Counted from the first letter of the stretch, positions 35,401 through 48,237 are shown. The stretch: 64,000 nucleotides of DNA from Pithys albifrons albifrons (GCF_047495875.1 NC_092485.1:5962890-6026889); one strand, 5' to 3'. Made by a program: numbers and translations. The notes: a model not told the origin generated them from the letters alone.

Positions 35401-38400
35401 CTCCCTGTGCATCAGAAGTGCCGTGGCTCAAACACCCCATGGCTGCTTTTCTAGACCAGAGCTGTGCTCCAACACCGCTGGAATCAAAGGGATCTAATGC
35501 CCTCCCTGGTTCACTTAAACACCAGCTTGTCTGGGGCGTGAACTCTGCCAGCAGCAGCTCCTGCACAGGGCTCAGCTCCTGCTCTCCCTCCTTTCCTGCC
35601 CTCCTGGAAAGCCTCCCCTGCCCTCCCCGCAGCCTCCCAGAAGCACCGGCGTGGTTTTAACCCAGGCATGAAACAATCCCACAGCCCCAGATTGTGATGT
35701 TTCAGATAACATACGGAGAATGTAAATCCTGTCAGCAAGTGCAACAGCCATAAAAGGCTAAAATGGATTCCTGCGGATTAGAAATAAAGCACAGAAAGGG
35801 CCCTGTTCTCTCACTTTCCTCATCCCACAACCTCCTCCGCCTCCCCCCCTCTCTCCCTCTCCTCACTCCCCTTAAAAAATTGCCTGGAAATGCAAGGAGT
35901 GGGTTTTTTATTTATTTTTTTTTCATCAACTTAAAAGAAAAATAAAATACATTCCAGGAAAAGGCCTGCTGCTAAGAAAACTCAAACCAGAAAATGCTTA
36001 AAGATGTTTTAATGACTTAAACACAGGGCCGGGATTGTGTCTAAAAGTTTCCACATTTAAAAAAAAATTAAAAAAGGGAAAATTCAATATGAAATATCCC
36101 CCACTCCCAGTGCTGCTCTCCCAAACCATCGGGTTTATCTGGGCGTTGTTAACTGGGCTGAGCAAAGTTTGAGCTTCTGTTCCAAACCAAAGGCACAACT
36201 GAAAACACTCCTAAAAATAATGAAGGCCACTGAGTGGGGTCCAGAGGCTGTTAACAAGCAGCTGACAAGTTTCTGCTCGAGGAATTAGACCCTCATTTAG
36301 AAGGAGATTAGCAGAAGTCTTCCTTCTCATTAGGAACAAGCCCCAGCCTGGCGGTGCTGGAGGGGTCGGGCACACAAAGAGCCCCCAGCCCGGGGTGGGC
36401 TCAAGGGCTGCTCTGGAGCAGGGGCAGAGAGTGGGGACAGCCCCAGCTCCCCCCTGAAGCCAACCCATGTCCTCTGTCACGACCAGCAGCCTGTGTTATG
36501 GAGGGCCCTGACTGCTGATCCAGCACGAAGGGCTGAACCAAACCCTTCAAGGGGCGGCCATGGTGGTTCTCCAGGGTCATAGGGCAGGGCAGGGCAGGGC
36601 AGGGCACTCCAGCTGTCCCCAGCGCCTTTGGGCAGGTCAAAGTGGGATGTGGGGAGAGCCCTGAGCTCAAACAGTGGGGTGTGAACAGGAGGGAGAGATA
36701 AACCCAGTGCTCAAACCAGCCCTGAGACACTCACAGGCAGCTCTGCCAACCAAGTGGCACATCGGGACAGCCCCGTCCAAGGGAGCAAAACCTGGAGGGT
36801 TCTGGGCACAGTGAAAGCCCCAGAGCTCAGCTGCTGCTTCCAGGCAGTAGAAAGAGCAGAAAAAGAGTCAGACAACAGCTGAGCTTTCCCTGCTGCTCAC
36901 CCGTTACTGACAGGTATGTAGACACAGAGCCACAAGAGGTACCCACGGGTACAGCTGCTCCCCAAAACAACCCAGTGCCTGGGCACAGTCAGGTAGGGAA
37001 ATTCACAGTATTGCAGAGCAAAAACATTGGGTGGAGTTTGAGAAGGTCCCGGTGTCCTGTCCAGAGCCAAGTGGCCCACCCTGCTCCCAAATCCCACCTC
37101 TACCACGTCAGTCCTGAAGGCAAACTTGATAAACCCAAGGTTCTTCCCACAGCTTGGAGAGGGGGAAAGTCCTCTCCTACATGGACCCTCTGGGAGAATA
37201 AAGCCGTGTGGGGTCAGGGGATCTACCAAACCTCAGCTGAGAGTGACCTCCCCACTCTCCACCCCTTCTCCCTGCTGCAGGAAGGACCTGCTGAGGCTCA
37301 AACCCCAAACTCAGCAGCTGCTCTGCCACCCTCTCCCCATTTCCATCCAAAAGCTCATTTCTCAAGGCACCATTGTGGAGGGGTGAGTGGTTGTTGGGGT
37401 TTTTTATTATTATTGAGAATTTGCAATCATGTCTCAAACCCAGATTTCCATCCAAAAGAGTAGGAGGCCATAGTCAGACTTCCCAGACCACAAAGACACG
37501 GCTCCATCACTTTCCAGCCAGAGTTTCCATTGTGTTCTTCCCAGCTGAACTTTTAAAGTGTGTGTGTGTTATAAGTGTCAGTGTGTGCACAAACGTGCGT
37601 GGTTTCACCTCCCTTTAAAGAAAGAAGGACTAGAAAAAAGGCAAGTGAGCAAGTGAGGCTTTTAGGAGGTTAATCACTGACCTGTTGCCAAGTTGGATAT
37701 AAGCATGAAAGGGGGGAGTCGAGGGTTTTAATCCCAGTTTTTGATAAATAGAAGACATTCTAGTCATAATAAAACGTGTTTTACACTTCAGGGGAGGAAT
37801 AAGGGGGAGAAAAAAGGAAAGTTCTGGCCAGGCACTGCAAGCTCCTGAGTCCAAACAATGAGGTTCAGAAACATAACTGTAACGCATTAGTAAATTGACA
37901 ATGAAATTGCAGTTACTTCACTGGCTCTTTATTAAATAAACACAGCCCGAAGCGGACCTGTCTGCCCCGGAGGTATTTGCAGAGGGTTCACGTTACTAAC
38001 CCAACACTGCACCCCCCGAGCAAACACATTCCAGTCGGACCCTGGAGGTGGGGCCAGCCTGGCTTTCCCCCGTCACTTTTTCCCTTTGGTGGAGATCTGA
38101 ACCAAAGTTTTACAGCCCCTGGTGCTCCCAAGGCATCTCACCCTGGCCACAGCTCCCTTCAGGGCCAGCTGGGAGAAGGAAGGGCATGTGGGAACACACG
38201 TGCCAAGGGCACACTTGTGGACCAGCTCCCTCCCACACACTCTGCCTCTCTTCCCCCCTGGGAAAGGGTCTGACTCTCCCAGGACTCCCTCCCATCCCAC
38301 CCCCAGCTCATGGTGGCAGTTCTTCTGTTCCTCACCTGCAATCAGCCCTTCCCACAACACACAGTCCCAACAAAATAATCCCCTGCCCAGTCCAACCAAC

Positions 38401-40529
38401 AGCCCCTGACCCCTTTGCAGCTGCAGCCCCGGGCAGGGAAATTCATCCCTTCCCACTCACGAGCTGTGGTGCCTCTTTGACAGCATCCCTGTCCTTGTGT
38501 GGATCAATCTAACCAACACTGCTGCTGCTTTGCTGTGGCCTCACCCACAGCCAACAGCCAGGAGCTTTGGAGACTCAGCTGCCACTCACACACAGGGGGA
38601 AGCACCTGACCAAGCCCTCACCTGCAGCTCTGCCTGCCAGCCCAGCCAACCCCAGAGCCCCCCACGCAGGGAAGCTCAGCCAATCCATCCCCACACACAC
38701 ACGCTGGAGACAAAGGGAACTTCAGCATGTTCAGCACCTTGCAAGGCCTTGAACAGCTGCCAAGGGCCCTTGGAGAGGGGCCAGGGCAGCCCAGGAGATG
38801 TGAATGATAGAGAAGCTCAGCAGCCCTGGGGTCTGGGGCAGGCTGTGCTACTGTTGGAGCCGCATGGCCACGACACTTCCCAGTGCTCCAACATCCCTCC
38901 TGGGGAGGCAGGTATTCCCAGGGAGGAATTCTATCCCTGTCTGCCAGCAGAGAGAAAACTTCTGCTCCTCTTTCATCCACCACTGAAACTAAAAGCAGCA
39001 GTGGGTTGTTTTCTTGCTCCACTGTCTTCAAGGGCTTTCTGGGAAAACATCAGCCTGCCACAAAGGTAAAATACAGAGATGGGACCCAACAAATGGTGTG
39101 AAACAGAATTTACCTGCCACTAATTCCCTCCAACCAGTCTTCACCTAGGCTAGAAAATTCCCCAGCTGCTCAAGGCTCACATTTCCAAACCTTCATGAAA
39201 AAGTCTGATGTGATGGGAAAACACATCAAAATTCCCTTTTTCTGGAGTAATTTCTTCAACACCTTCTACATAAAGCCAAGCCCTGGAACAAGAGCAAGGC
39301 CATCCCTCTCCTGCTGAGCAGCCTCCACACTGCAGAAAGCAGCCAAAGGCAAGCAGATGAAGAGCAAAGACACAGCCACAGATGGGAATTTCATAATGTG
39401 GGAGAAGAGATGGAGATTTTTCTGTCATGTCTCCTCAACACAGAAGTCAGCAAGTGAGAGGCCCCTGTAAAAGCTCAGTGCATTAACATGATGTGTCTTC
39501 ACTGCCACAGAGCACCAAAGACAGGGGTGGGGATCGTCTGCACTGCACTTACACGTGGTAGGAGGGACCACTGGACAGTGAGGAGTTGGGCTCCTTCTCT
39601 TTGTCCCATCTCCTCAGGTGCCAAACTGCATTAAAATCCATCCATATCAAGCTCACACTGAGTGTTTTCTTAGTCATCCTGTTTTTCCACATGAGCAAAT
39701 GGTGCTGAGCTTACCAAGGAGGGGGGTGAGGCAGCAAATTCTCAAAGTGTCGGGGATCCTTAAAGCAAGATGGGATGTCTGTCCCTACGAGATGGTGCTC
39801 CAGGTCCACCAGGGATGGCCTGGAGTGTGCAGGAATCCCTGGCTGGCCATGGGCAGGAGGAGAGCCCAGGCACTCCAAGGGACTCTGGCCTTGGGGCTGA
39901 ACTTGAAATCACAGAGACATCTCCTTCCTTGCCAAGAGCAGTTTTAATTTGGTGAGTGCAAGGGATTGCTTTCCACTGGGTTCTTTCATTCATATAGACT
40001 GGTGGATTTTCAGATTTTTTTTCCCCAGCTTGGTGAAGCTTCCAAGTTTCCCTGTGGAAATTCCATCCTGGAATGGTTTTCTCTTTGAGTTACCTTTTGC
40101 AGACTCCTCAGGTGCAACACCCTCTTTAAAAGGGTTCCAGTCTTTTCCTCACTGGGACAGGGTGAAGAGATCCACTTTAAAAAAACTCATCTCCATTGTG
40201 GACTTGCCCTTTGTGGGTAAGTTATAAAGGAGAGAGGCTGTAAGACACCATTTACTGTGAGTTACACCAGTCACTTCTTGGAGTTTCCCCTCTTTCCCCA
40301 CCCATCCAGGTGGTTCTAAATGTCCTCTCTTCCTCAGAGTGGTCTGTCCCTGCTTTCAGAACGTTCCCACCTTCCCCTTCCCCATTTTCTGGGCATTCAC
40401 TTGACATCTGGTAAAGAGGGCTAAAAGCCACCCTGCAATGAAATCTTACCCTGCCTTTTTCCAGCCTGTCTGACAGAACAACTCAGCTGTGGGCCTCAGC
40501 AACAATTTTAAACAAACCCACAATCCAGC
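35401..40529. other. Long unique stretch, no gene seen
   Basis: AT-rich candidate regulatory blocks lie at about 35690-36200 and 37640-37960 (the latter with AGTCATAATAAAACG and TTAGTAAATTGACAATG). A GGGCA repeat lies at 36576-36607 and a GT run near 37560. All frames were judged noncoding. Confidence 0.4.
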
Positions 40530-40900
40530 AGGTCAGGCCATTTTAGCATATGTACCTTTTATTTGTAGCAGACTGTTAATAATTAAGTGATGCCTTTCAT
40601 ACAGACATTTACAATAATTTAACCTTGCCCTTGCTGTGTAATTTATTCTTTGCAGAAGCCAATAAAAATAAAGGCCCCATATTTCGTCTCTCTCTCGCTC
40701 ATTCTCTGTACATATATATAAATATATACACACACATATATCCAGAATAGTGTAATAGGTTTCACATATTGTTCCATAGGTATCATTAGGGTAACAGAGC
40801 CAAGTGTCTCAGTTCATATGACTCTTTATAGGTGCCTTATAATCCACATAAAATTGAGTTTATGTTTCCCCTCCATCCGCTGATTCTAAAACAAGAGGAG
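40530..40900. promoter_or_regulatory. Candidate conserved noncoding element with HNF1-like and NKX2-like sites
   Basis: GTTAATAATTAAG at 40575-40587 differs from the HNF1 consensus GTTAATNATTAAC only at the last base. The overlapping TTAAGTG at 40583-40589 is an NKX2-type word. Extended AT-rich unique sequence follows, then a short TA/CA repeat (40711-40741). Confidence 0.38.
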
Positions 40901-41500
40901 GGAGGGTTTTCTCTCTCTCTTTTTCTCTTTTTGCTTTCTTAATTCCAGTCCTCACTGCACCAAACTCAAACTTTGCTACTGGTGGCAAAGAGAGTCTTTA
41001 GAGAACCAACAATCACCAAACTGGACACCCTTTATAATCCATCTCATGTGATGTCTCATCTCCAACCATGACAAACATTTTCTCCAGGAAAAAGGTGAGA
41101 GCAAAGCCCGTGGCAGACAAGAACCAAACCCCCTGCCCAGGGAGGAAAACTCTTCCCCATCAGGTCATTACTCCTGTGTCTAAAGCCACAGAATGGAACA
41201 CAGCAGGTAAGTGGAATAGGAGCAAGGGAAGGGACTGAAAACTGAGATTTATTTTCTCTCTCAAAAAAACAAAAAGAAAAAAAGAGAGAAAGAAAAAGCA
41301 CAGGACAGGGGGAAAAAGAGCCAAAGCTCATACTATTGGCTGCACTTCCACAGAAAGTCCTAAAGAGGCTACACAGAGAAACAAAAGAAAAATATTTTCC
41401 CCTAAAGAAACATTAGTAAAAACACATTTATTAAAGCACAAAAAATTCCATAACACTTCAGAGACCTGTTGCTCTGCGAAGTGCTGGGCTGAGTGTGGGG
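40901..41500. other. Unique sequence, no gene seen
   Basis: Contains a purine run at 41260-41325. No exon or recognised repeat. Confidence 0.45.
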
Positions 41501-41514
41501 TGTGAGCCAGCATG

Positions 41515-41590
41515 GCCATGTCCCCCCACAGCCCTGTGCCCCCGCAGCCATGTGCCCCCGCAGCCCTGTGCCCCCGCAGCCATGTGCCCA
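41515..41590. repeat. 18-bp short tandem repeat
   Basis: About four copies of CCCCGCAGCCATGTGCCC, alternating CATG and CCTG. Confidence 0.85.
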
Positions 41591-41724
41591 GCCCTGGAGA
41601 GCCTCCCAGTCTGCCCAGTCCACATCCAGGGGGGCCACCAGCACAGCCCAGCCTGGCCTGATCCATCCCCTGTGCAAGGAGCCCGAGCACCTCAGCTGGG
41701 CTGTTCTTGTGCTCCCAAAGATCA

Positions 41725-41812
41725 CCTTTAATGTCCTTCCTGAGGTCTAACCTGCTCTTAAAAACCTCCTGCATTAGTTATTTCCACCTTCTTCAGGAGA
41801 ACTGTTCCACGG
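41725..41812 (-). mobile_element. CR1 LINE internal fragment, minus orientation
   Basis: CTGCTCTTAAAAACCTCCTG, TTATTTCCACC and GAGAACTGTTCCA match the reverse complement of the CR1 region 5' of the usual truncation point. It directly abuts a plus-strand CR1 end. Confidence 0.65.
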
Positions 41813-41818
41813 AAAAGG

Positions 41819-41927
41819 TTGGAGCAATCTGGTCCAATGGAAGGTGTCCCTGCCCGCAGCAGGCAGGGAATGAGATGGTCCCTGAGGTCACTTCCTACCC
41901 AGACCATTCCATGGTTCTGTGTTGGAG
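41819..41927 (+). mobile_element. CR1 LINE 3' fragment, plus orientation
   Basis: TTGGAGCAATCTGGTCCAAT, GGAAGGTGTCCCTGCCCG and CCATTCCATGGTTCTGTG match the CR1 3' end. Confidence 0.85.
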
Positions 41928-43852
41928 AGGCCGAGACACACACAAGCCCTGCACACCTCCAGGCACGCATGGCCTGCAACCTGTTGGTGTCACAGGGGAC
42001 CTGCTTCCCACTGCCACCCACCCACAGAAACACCACAAAAACTTTCCATTCCATCCCAGCCACAGCTTTTTTCCACAGTCCTTTGGATCAGCAGCTCCAC
42101 AGGGACACGAAATCACACCCATGTTATTGTTGTTGTTATTATTGGTGTCATTATTGTTCCCTGGTGTGGCAGGAGAGGACAGGGCAGGACAGCCCAGCTC
42201 CTGGTCCCCAGGGGGGGCAGCTCAGGCTGCTCCATGGCCCACATGAGGTGATGGAAAACTTTCCCGGCATCAGGTGTTGCTGCCGAGTGTGAGCTGCTCC
42301 AGTTACACTCTCGGCAAGTGTTATAAACACACAGGCACAATCTAAATATTTATGGCACATGAAATCTCCCGTCTGCTGTTCCTCAGCAGAGAGAGGAGAG
42401 GAGGGAGGGTGAATTAAGAGGTGATTATTGTGCAGGGCCCATAAAACCAAAATATGGAATCAAGATGTATTCAGCCCCCAGGAATGGTCAGCTCAGAGGG
42501 GCTGGGTGGCACCTCCCTGATGCTGATCTGAGCTTTGCCACGGCCTGGGCTCAGCTGCCCAAGCCACAGCTGGGGGAGAGCTCTTGGCTTCCGTGGGGAA
42601 ACTCCAGATGGAAAACACGGCCCTGGCTTCGTGGTCTCCTTTTCCTCCCGAGCACCTCCTGAGAGAGCGGCTGCTTCAGCTCGTAAAACCTTTCTGGGGC
42701 TGTGAAGGAGGAGCTGAGCAGGCTGGGCAATTATTTCCCTGGCCTTGACAAAAATTATGATAGAATTTGTTTTCTTATTCTTACTATTTTTGCTCAGATC
42801 TCTGGGGGTTTTGTTAAAGGCTGAAATAAAATAAAAAACTAAAAAGCCACAACAGAAAGGCTGCCTGGGGAAGTTCAATGTGTTTCTGGAACAATTGCCC
42901 ATTGATCCAGCCTGGAAAGTGCTGAGTATCTGAGGGTGATAGAACTGTCTTGCCAGCAAGAAGTGGAGCTGCTTTAGGAAAAATGCTGCACTTAAAGTTT
43001 GGGATATTAGTATTGACCAAAAAGGGCCCTCCAACACAACTCCTGTGGGCACCGGTCCCTGGTGCTGCCAAAGGACCTTTCACCAGCATGGCAGGAGCCA
43101 AGGGCAAGGTGTTCACAGGTGCACACATGAATTTGGGGGGTAGCTGGACCACCAACCTCCCCAGGCCACCATGGAGACCTGAAGAGCTGAACGAGGAGCG
43201 CAGCAAGTCCTTCCTCCCTGTGCTGGAGCTGCTCTCACTGTGCCCAACAGACCCAGTGAGTGCCCTCAGCAAAGATGGCACCACGAGGGGCAATGGGGTT
43301 TCATTTCAGATGGCTTTGCTTTCTGGCTGCCAGAATCCAAGAGAGCAGCACAGGGGTGTTTGGTCTCTGTTTTCAGGGGAGTGTGGTCAGTTGAGGTGGG
43401 GGCTCCAAAGTTATTTTAGCCCAGCACAAATAACAGAGCAGAAGGCTTGACATTTATCCTGAATGAGTCCTGGGGCCAAATTATAAAATCTGTGCAGTTT
43501 ATGCTCCAGTCAGGAATTTATACAACCTTTCACCTTGCTTTGTGTAGGTGAGTGTGAGCACAGGCTGGTGATGGGAATGGATCAGCAGCAGGACACACTC
43601 AGGGTACACCTGGGGTGAGTTGCAGCAAATGAGACCTCCCTTTTCTCTCCAAAATGGGCTTGGTTTCTTCCCAGCCCTGCCCTCCAAAGCTGCTGAGCAG
43701 CAGCTCTTGAGTTCAAGGAAGCCCTTCAGGGCCTCCAAGGGCTGGTGGTGCTGCCAAAGGAGGGCAAACAAGGCAATTTCCACAGCCCCCAGAACTGGGA
43801 GCACATTGATAATCACCAGGGAGAGGCTGAAGTGCAGTGGGGCCCCAGTGGC
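41928..43852. other. Unique sequence, no gene seen
   Basis: Small AT-rich blocks lie at 42325-42370 and 42730-42845. A 166-residue frame at 42950 has no recognisable domain. Confidence 0.45.
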
Positions 43853-44302
43853 AGCACAGCCAGGGCACACTGGGGGTGGCACAGGGGGCTGGCACAGGGG
43901 CTGGCACAGCCAGGGCACACTGGGGGTGGCACAGGGGGCTGGCACAGGGGCTGGCACAGCCAGGGCACACTGAGTGTGGCACAGGGGCTGGCACAGCCAG
44001 GGCACACTGAGGGTGGCACAGGGGGCTGGCACAACCAGGGCACACTGAGGGTGGCACAGGGGGCTGGCATGGGGGCTGGCACAGCCAGGGCACACTGAGG
44101 GTGGCACAGGGGGCTGGCACAGGGGCTGGCACAGCCAGGGCACACTGAGTGTGGCACAGGGGCTGGCACAGCCAGGGCACACTGAGGGTGGCACAGGGGG
44201 CTGGCATGGGGGCTGGCACAGCCAGGGCACACTGAGGATGGCACAGGGGGCTGGCATGGGGGCTGGCACAGCCAGGGCATACTGGGGGTGGCACAGGGGC
44301 TG
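43853..44302. repeat. Compound minisatellite built from GGCTGGCACAGG modules
   Basis: CAGGGCACAC recurs at 43861, 43911, 43961, 43998 and 44036 and beyond, giving higher-order units of about 37 and 50 bp. The difference is one extra GGCTGGCACAGGG module. Long open frames here are artefacts. Confidence 0.92.
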
Positions 44303-44911
44303 GTGTTTACACCCACACCCACTGCGTGCCAGCCCCAATCCCCCTCCATGGCAGCAACAGGCTCACCTCCTGCCCTTCAAGGAATCTGATTGCCAGGAGC
44401 CTGAGAACATCTTCTATAGGAATCTGCCCTTAAAAAGACACAATTTTTCATGTTTGAAATAAACCAAGTTGGACATCACCTCGTGCTTACATTCCCTAAC
44501 CCACACACCAGCCCTGCCCAAGGCTGGGACACAAGTACTGACTCCCTGGACTTATGGACTTGCAGGGTCATCAGCAAGAAAAGGGCAGCTCTGGAATTCC
44601 TCTTGGGCTGCACTTGCTGAGTCTCTCCTTCAAACCTCTCCTACACCCCTCTACAACCAGCCCAGAGACACAAAGCACATTCCTCCAGGAACAACAGCAC
44701 AGCCAAAGGTAAAGCTACTGTGGATGTCCAGAAGCCTCCAGGCTACCCCACGACTGAGCTCAAGCCTCAAAAAAGCCAAAATCCTCCAGCTCAAACTAAT
44801 AGACACATCTGCCAACAGCTTCTTTTAATTTTTTGGAACCACACTATAGATTGTTTCATTGCCAAGAAAAAGAAGAGATATTTATGATAGTAACTGAAAA
44901 GCCTTGAAATT
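44303..44911. other. Unique sequence, no gene seen
   Basis: No recognised repeat or exon. Confidence 0.45.
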
Positions 44912-44965
44912 CCAAGTCAGATCCTCAGTGGTGTAAACTGGAGCTGCTCCAGGGAGTCAGGGGGC
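44912..44965. repeat. Ancient sauropsid-type repeat fragment
   Basis: AAGTCAGATCCTCAGTGGTG, TAAACTGGAGCTGCTCC and AGTCAGGG resemble an old repeat with GATCCTCAGCTGGTGTAAAT and a CTCCATTGAAGTCAATGGAG palindrome. The match is from memory and diverged. Confidence 0.5.
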
Positions 44966-46205
44966 CACTGCCAATTCACACAGGTTGAACTGCCTCTCTG
45001 GCCTTATCTCCTGGCTCCCCAGCACACACAGAGCATTAAAGGCAGCTCAGTCAGATACTGTAGGAATATCTGCCACTCTTTGCTCTGGAGTCATCCAGTT
45101 GGAAAAGAAATGTAAGGGTGCAAATGCAGGAGCAAAACCAGACACTTGCTCCTGCCTTGAACTTGGAGGTGGCTGATGCTGCAGCTTCAGCAGGAAAACC
45201 AAGAGCTGGACGAACAGGCAACACCTGGTGATCATATCTGAGAGTTCCCATGAAGGTTCCGGGTCTGTCCTGCAAACCAAGGGGAAAACTCACATATTTT
45301 TAGTTTGCAATAGGCTTGAGAGTATTAAAAGCAGGTAGGGCAGGGAGAGGTTTCAATACCAAAGCACCAGGAGCACAAGGGAGCTCTGGAGAGACAGAAA
45401 CCCTGTGCCTACCCCTCAGCAGGTGTTGGGGTTTCTGTAACTTCCAGCAGGTGCTTCTGTGCAGCTCAGTGGATTCCTGAACGTTCCTGTCCTGAGGGTC
45501 TTGGTTAAAAACATTCCCCAGGTGGGGCTCAACCTGAACCAGGATGTCCTTTCACGAGGAGGTTGGTCTGGTCTGTCACTCACAGGGTCTGTGCTGTGAC
45601 CAGACATCTCTGAGAGGGTTCATCAGGTGTGTCAAACCATTGGCTTTGTTCTCAGGCTTTGGAATTAAAAAAAGAAGAATATGGTCAACAGGAAATACAT
45701 GTGACCACAACAGCATAACTGAGGCCCTTCTGAGGTGCTCCAACACACACCAGACTGTGCTATGAGCAAACACAAACCCCTGGGAGGAACTTCACTCATG
45801 GCAATAATTCCCCTTATCTCCAGCTACTCACACTGGGAAAGCCACTCCTGTGATGGAGAGTCCTGCAGGATCCTGCAGCCCCACAGAGCATTTCAAAAAT
45901 TACTTTTAAAAATTAAATTTTAAAAATTTAAAACTGCTTTAAAAAAATGTAAACCAGTGGTGAGCTCCTGGCACCCTGTGAGTGTATGGGGAGCTCCCAG
46001 CAGGAACCAGCCCTTTGTTAGATCAGCACACACTGAATTTAATCTCAGAATGAATTTTATGGCCACAGCGTAACACACCCATGCAAAGAGAGTTTATAAA
46101 GGACAGGCTCAAACAATCTGAATTACAAAGCCATGAATGACTTTAATCATCCCTTTAGAGTGACCAGTCCCTCCAAGCAAAGGGTCTGGAGCCAGAGCAG
46201 GTGGA
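44966..46205. other. Unique sequence, AT-rich run at 45890-45960, no gene seen
   Basis: The AT run contains near-palindromic TTTAAAAATTAAATTTTAAA. No exon is supported. Confidence 0.45.
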
Positions 46206-46250
46206 AGGATCCTCCATTGGCTTCAGAGGTCTTGGGATCAGGCCCAGATT
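46206..46250. repeat. Ancient sauropsid-type repeat fragment
   Basis: CCATTGGCTTCAGAGGTCTT and GGGATCAGGCCC resemble the CCATTGACTTCAATGGG...GGATCAGGCCC end of the same old repeat group. Confidence 0.45.
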
Positions 46251-46559
46251 GTTCACAGATTTCAACTGTTTTATATTCCTTTCCCTCCTTATTCAGCCAG
46301 ATATTTAAAAATGTGTTAAATATCTAAGGTTTCCTAATCTCAAGTTCCAAATTATGCCTGGGTGTTACTGTTGTTCCAGCTGGTACTGGAGGAGCTTGTT
46401 TGAGAAGCTCTCCCCTGAATTTGGGATCGGATTTTCCTCAGATTTCTGGTGATATCCTGATTGCTTTAAACACTTGTCCCCTTTTGTCACAGCCCACACT
46501 GACACTGCAGGGCAGGGATTTGAATTGTGTGCATTACAAAAACCCTTCCCCAGTTATTT

Positions 46560-47560
46560 GGGGTTTCATTTTCATTTTTATCAAGAAGAAAAGACACAGG
46601 AAAAAAAAAAAGAAAAAAGAGAAAATGGAAGGTTGGAAATGATTGGGTTTCAGGGAAAAATATATTTTTGGCATTGAAATGAGGAAAAGCAGCAGGGTTT
46701 GGGAATAGTGAAGCTCACCAAGGAAGCCAGGGAAATAACCTGAACTGAGCTCGGAAACTTTACCTTCCTTTAATTATCTAGGTGACATTTCAGACATTTA
46801 GTCTGATTTTTTTTGCATCTGCATATTGAAAACACCCTTTTAAAAATACTTTAAAAAAATAGCTGCTACAGAACACTTATTTAGCCAAAAGTAAATCTTA
46901 TAAAAATTCAATTGCAAAGTAGTTAAGGTATTTGAATTTTTTTTAAAGAAGAAGAATCCCAAGAAAGAAAGTATTTGATGGCTAATAATCTCATTTCAAT
47001 ATAATAGGACCTTTCTTTTGGAAAGAGCAAGACAGGTTAAAAGATATAATTATGACTTTGCAAACTCTCCCAAGTGCTACGAGATCATCTGACAGTTCTG
47101 ATCCCGGGCTCAGCTCTCAGAGGGGAAAAGTCTTTGTCTAGTTAGAGAGTTAAAGAGACAGGATCCCTATTCCACCCTCTGCCTACATTGCAATTTAACT
47201 GTCAAAAAAATCCAAGCTGCAAAATTGTCTTATTCCAACACAGCGCAAGAAAAGAGAGAGAGGTTTGAGACTGACCTGTCAAATGCACCCTCTTTAAAAA
47301 TGTATAATATATTTTAAACATTTTTTTCTGGAGGTACTTAAAGGTTAAAGATGTGCCAAAGAAGTAGGATGGATTTTTTTTTCCCCCTTTCGCTAAAGCT
47401 TTTTAAAACAATTAAAACCAAAAAAGAAGGAAAAAAAATCAAAATTAGGGATCATCAGTGTAAAAAATCCCCTGAAGATCAAAAGGAACACATTAGAATC
47501 ACATTAATTCTGATTTAAAAAAAAAGAGAATAAATCCCCTTTTGCAATGAAAGGAGAAAC
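46560..47560. promoter_or_regulatory. Kilobase-long AT-rich island
   Basis: The longest AT-rich stretch in the window. It holds A runs (46598-46620), TTTAATTATCTAGGTGACAT, TTTGCATCTGCATATTG, ATTTAACTGTCAAA, CTGACCTGTCAAATGC and many TTTAAA words. No CR1 lies within it and no exon is supported. It is a candidate for deep conservation or a matrix-attachment-type region. Confidence 0.35.
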
Positions 47561-48056
47561 TTCGAGGACATTTAAATGGTGTTTTCATTGTCAGGATGTG
47601 CAGGAAGGTGGAGCAGAGTGTCAGGGAGAGATGGAGGCCACGGAGCCACGAGGAGAGACGGGGCTGGTGACAGTCCAGGATATTCCTGGGCTCTTTAAAG
47701 CTTTGCTTTTTTAATGTTTCCAAATAGTGAAAGAAGGAGGGGAAAATATTTTCCCCAAGTAACCAAACAAAAGAAGCCATTTCTACAGGAAGGTTTCCAA
47801 GGAGCCACAAACAAACAATTCCAAATCATTTTTTTACCAAATATAGATGGCAAAGAGGCAGCTGGACATGGCCAGAGGCTCGTACAAGGTGCCACCAGCT
47901 CAGCACCCTGGGCACGTGGCCATGTCCCCACCCAGGTCCTGCCACCCTGCAGGGACACAGGGCAGGATTGGTCCTGGAGCTGGGGGCAAAGCCTGGGGCT
48001 GAGGGCATTCCAGGCTGGGATTTGTAAGCACAGGAGCTGAGTGCTTATGGAAACAC
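47561..48056. other. Unique sequence, no gene seen
   Basis: No recognised repeat or exon. Confidence 0.5.
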
Positions 48057-48237
48057 AGACTGGGTTGGGTTGGGAGGGACACTGAAGATCACCTTCCACC
48101 ATCTCAGGTTGCTCCAAGCCCCGTCCAGCCCAGCCTTGGACACCTCCAGGGATGGGGCAGCCACAGCTCCTCTGGGCAACCTGTGCCAGGGCCTGCCCAT
48201 CCTCATTGTTAAAAATTTCCCCATTATTCATCTTACA
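48057..48237 (-). mobile_element. CR1 LINE 3' fragment
   Basis: GGGTTGGGTTGGGAGGGACA, CTCAGGTTGCTCCAAGCCCC, CCAGGGATGGGGCAGCCACA and GGCCTGCCCATCCTCA match reverse-complement CR1. Confidence 0.92.

Noticed and set aside
42950..43450. 166-residue frame considered as a processed pseudogene
   Set aside because: No recognisable protein family, no poly(A) tail and no flanking duplication.
43499..44338. 279-residue Cys/Pro/Ala-rich minus-strand frame
   Set aside because: Produced by the compound minisatellite at 43853-44302. The remaining part has no recognisable motif.
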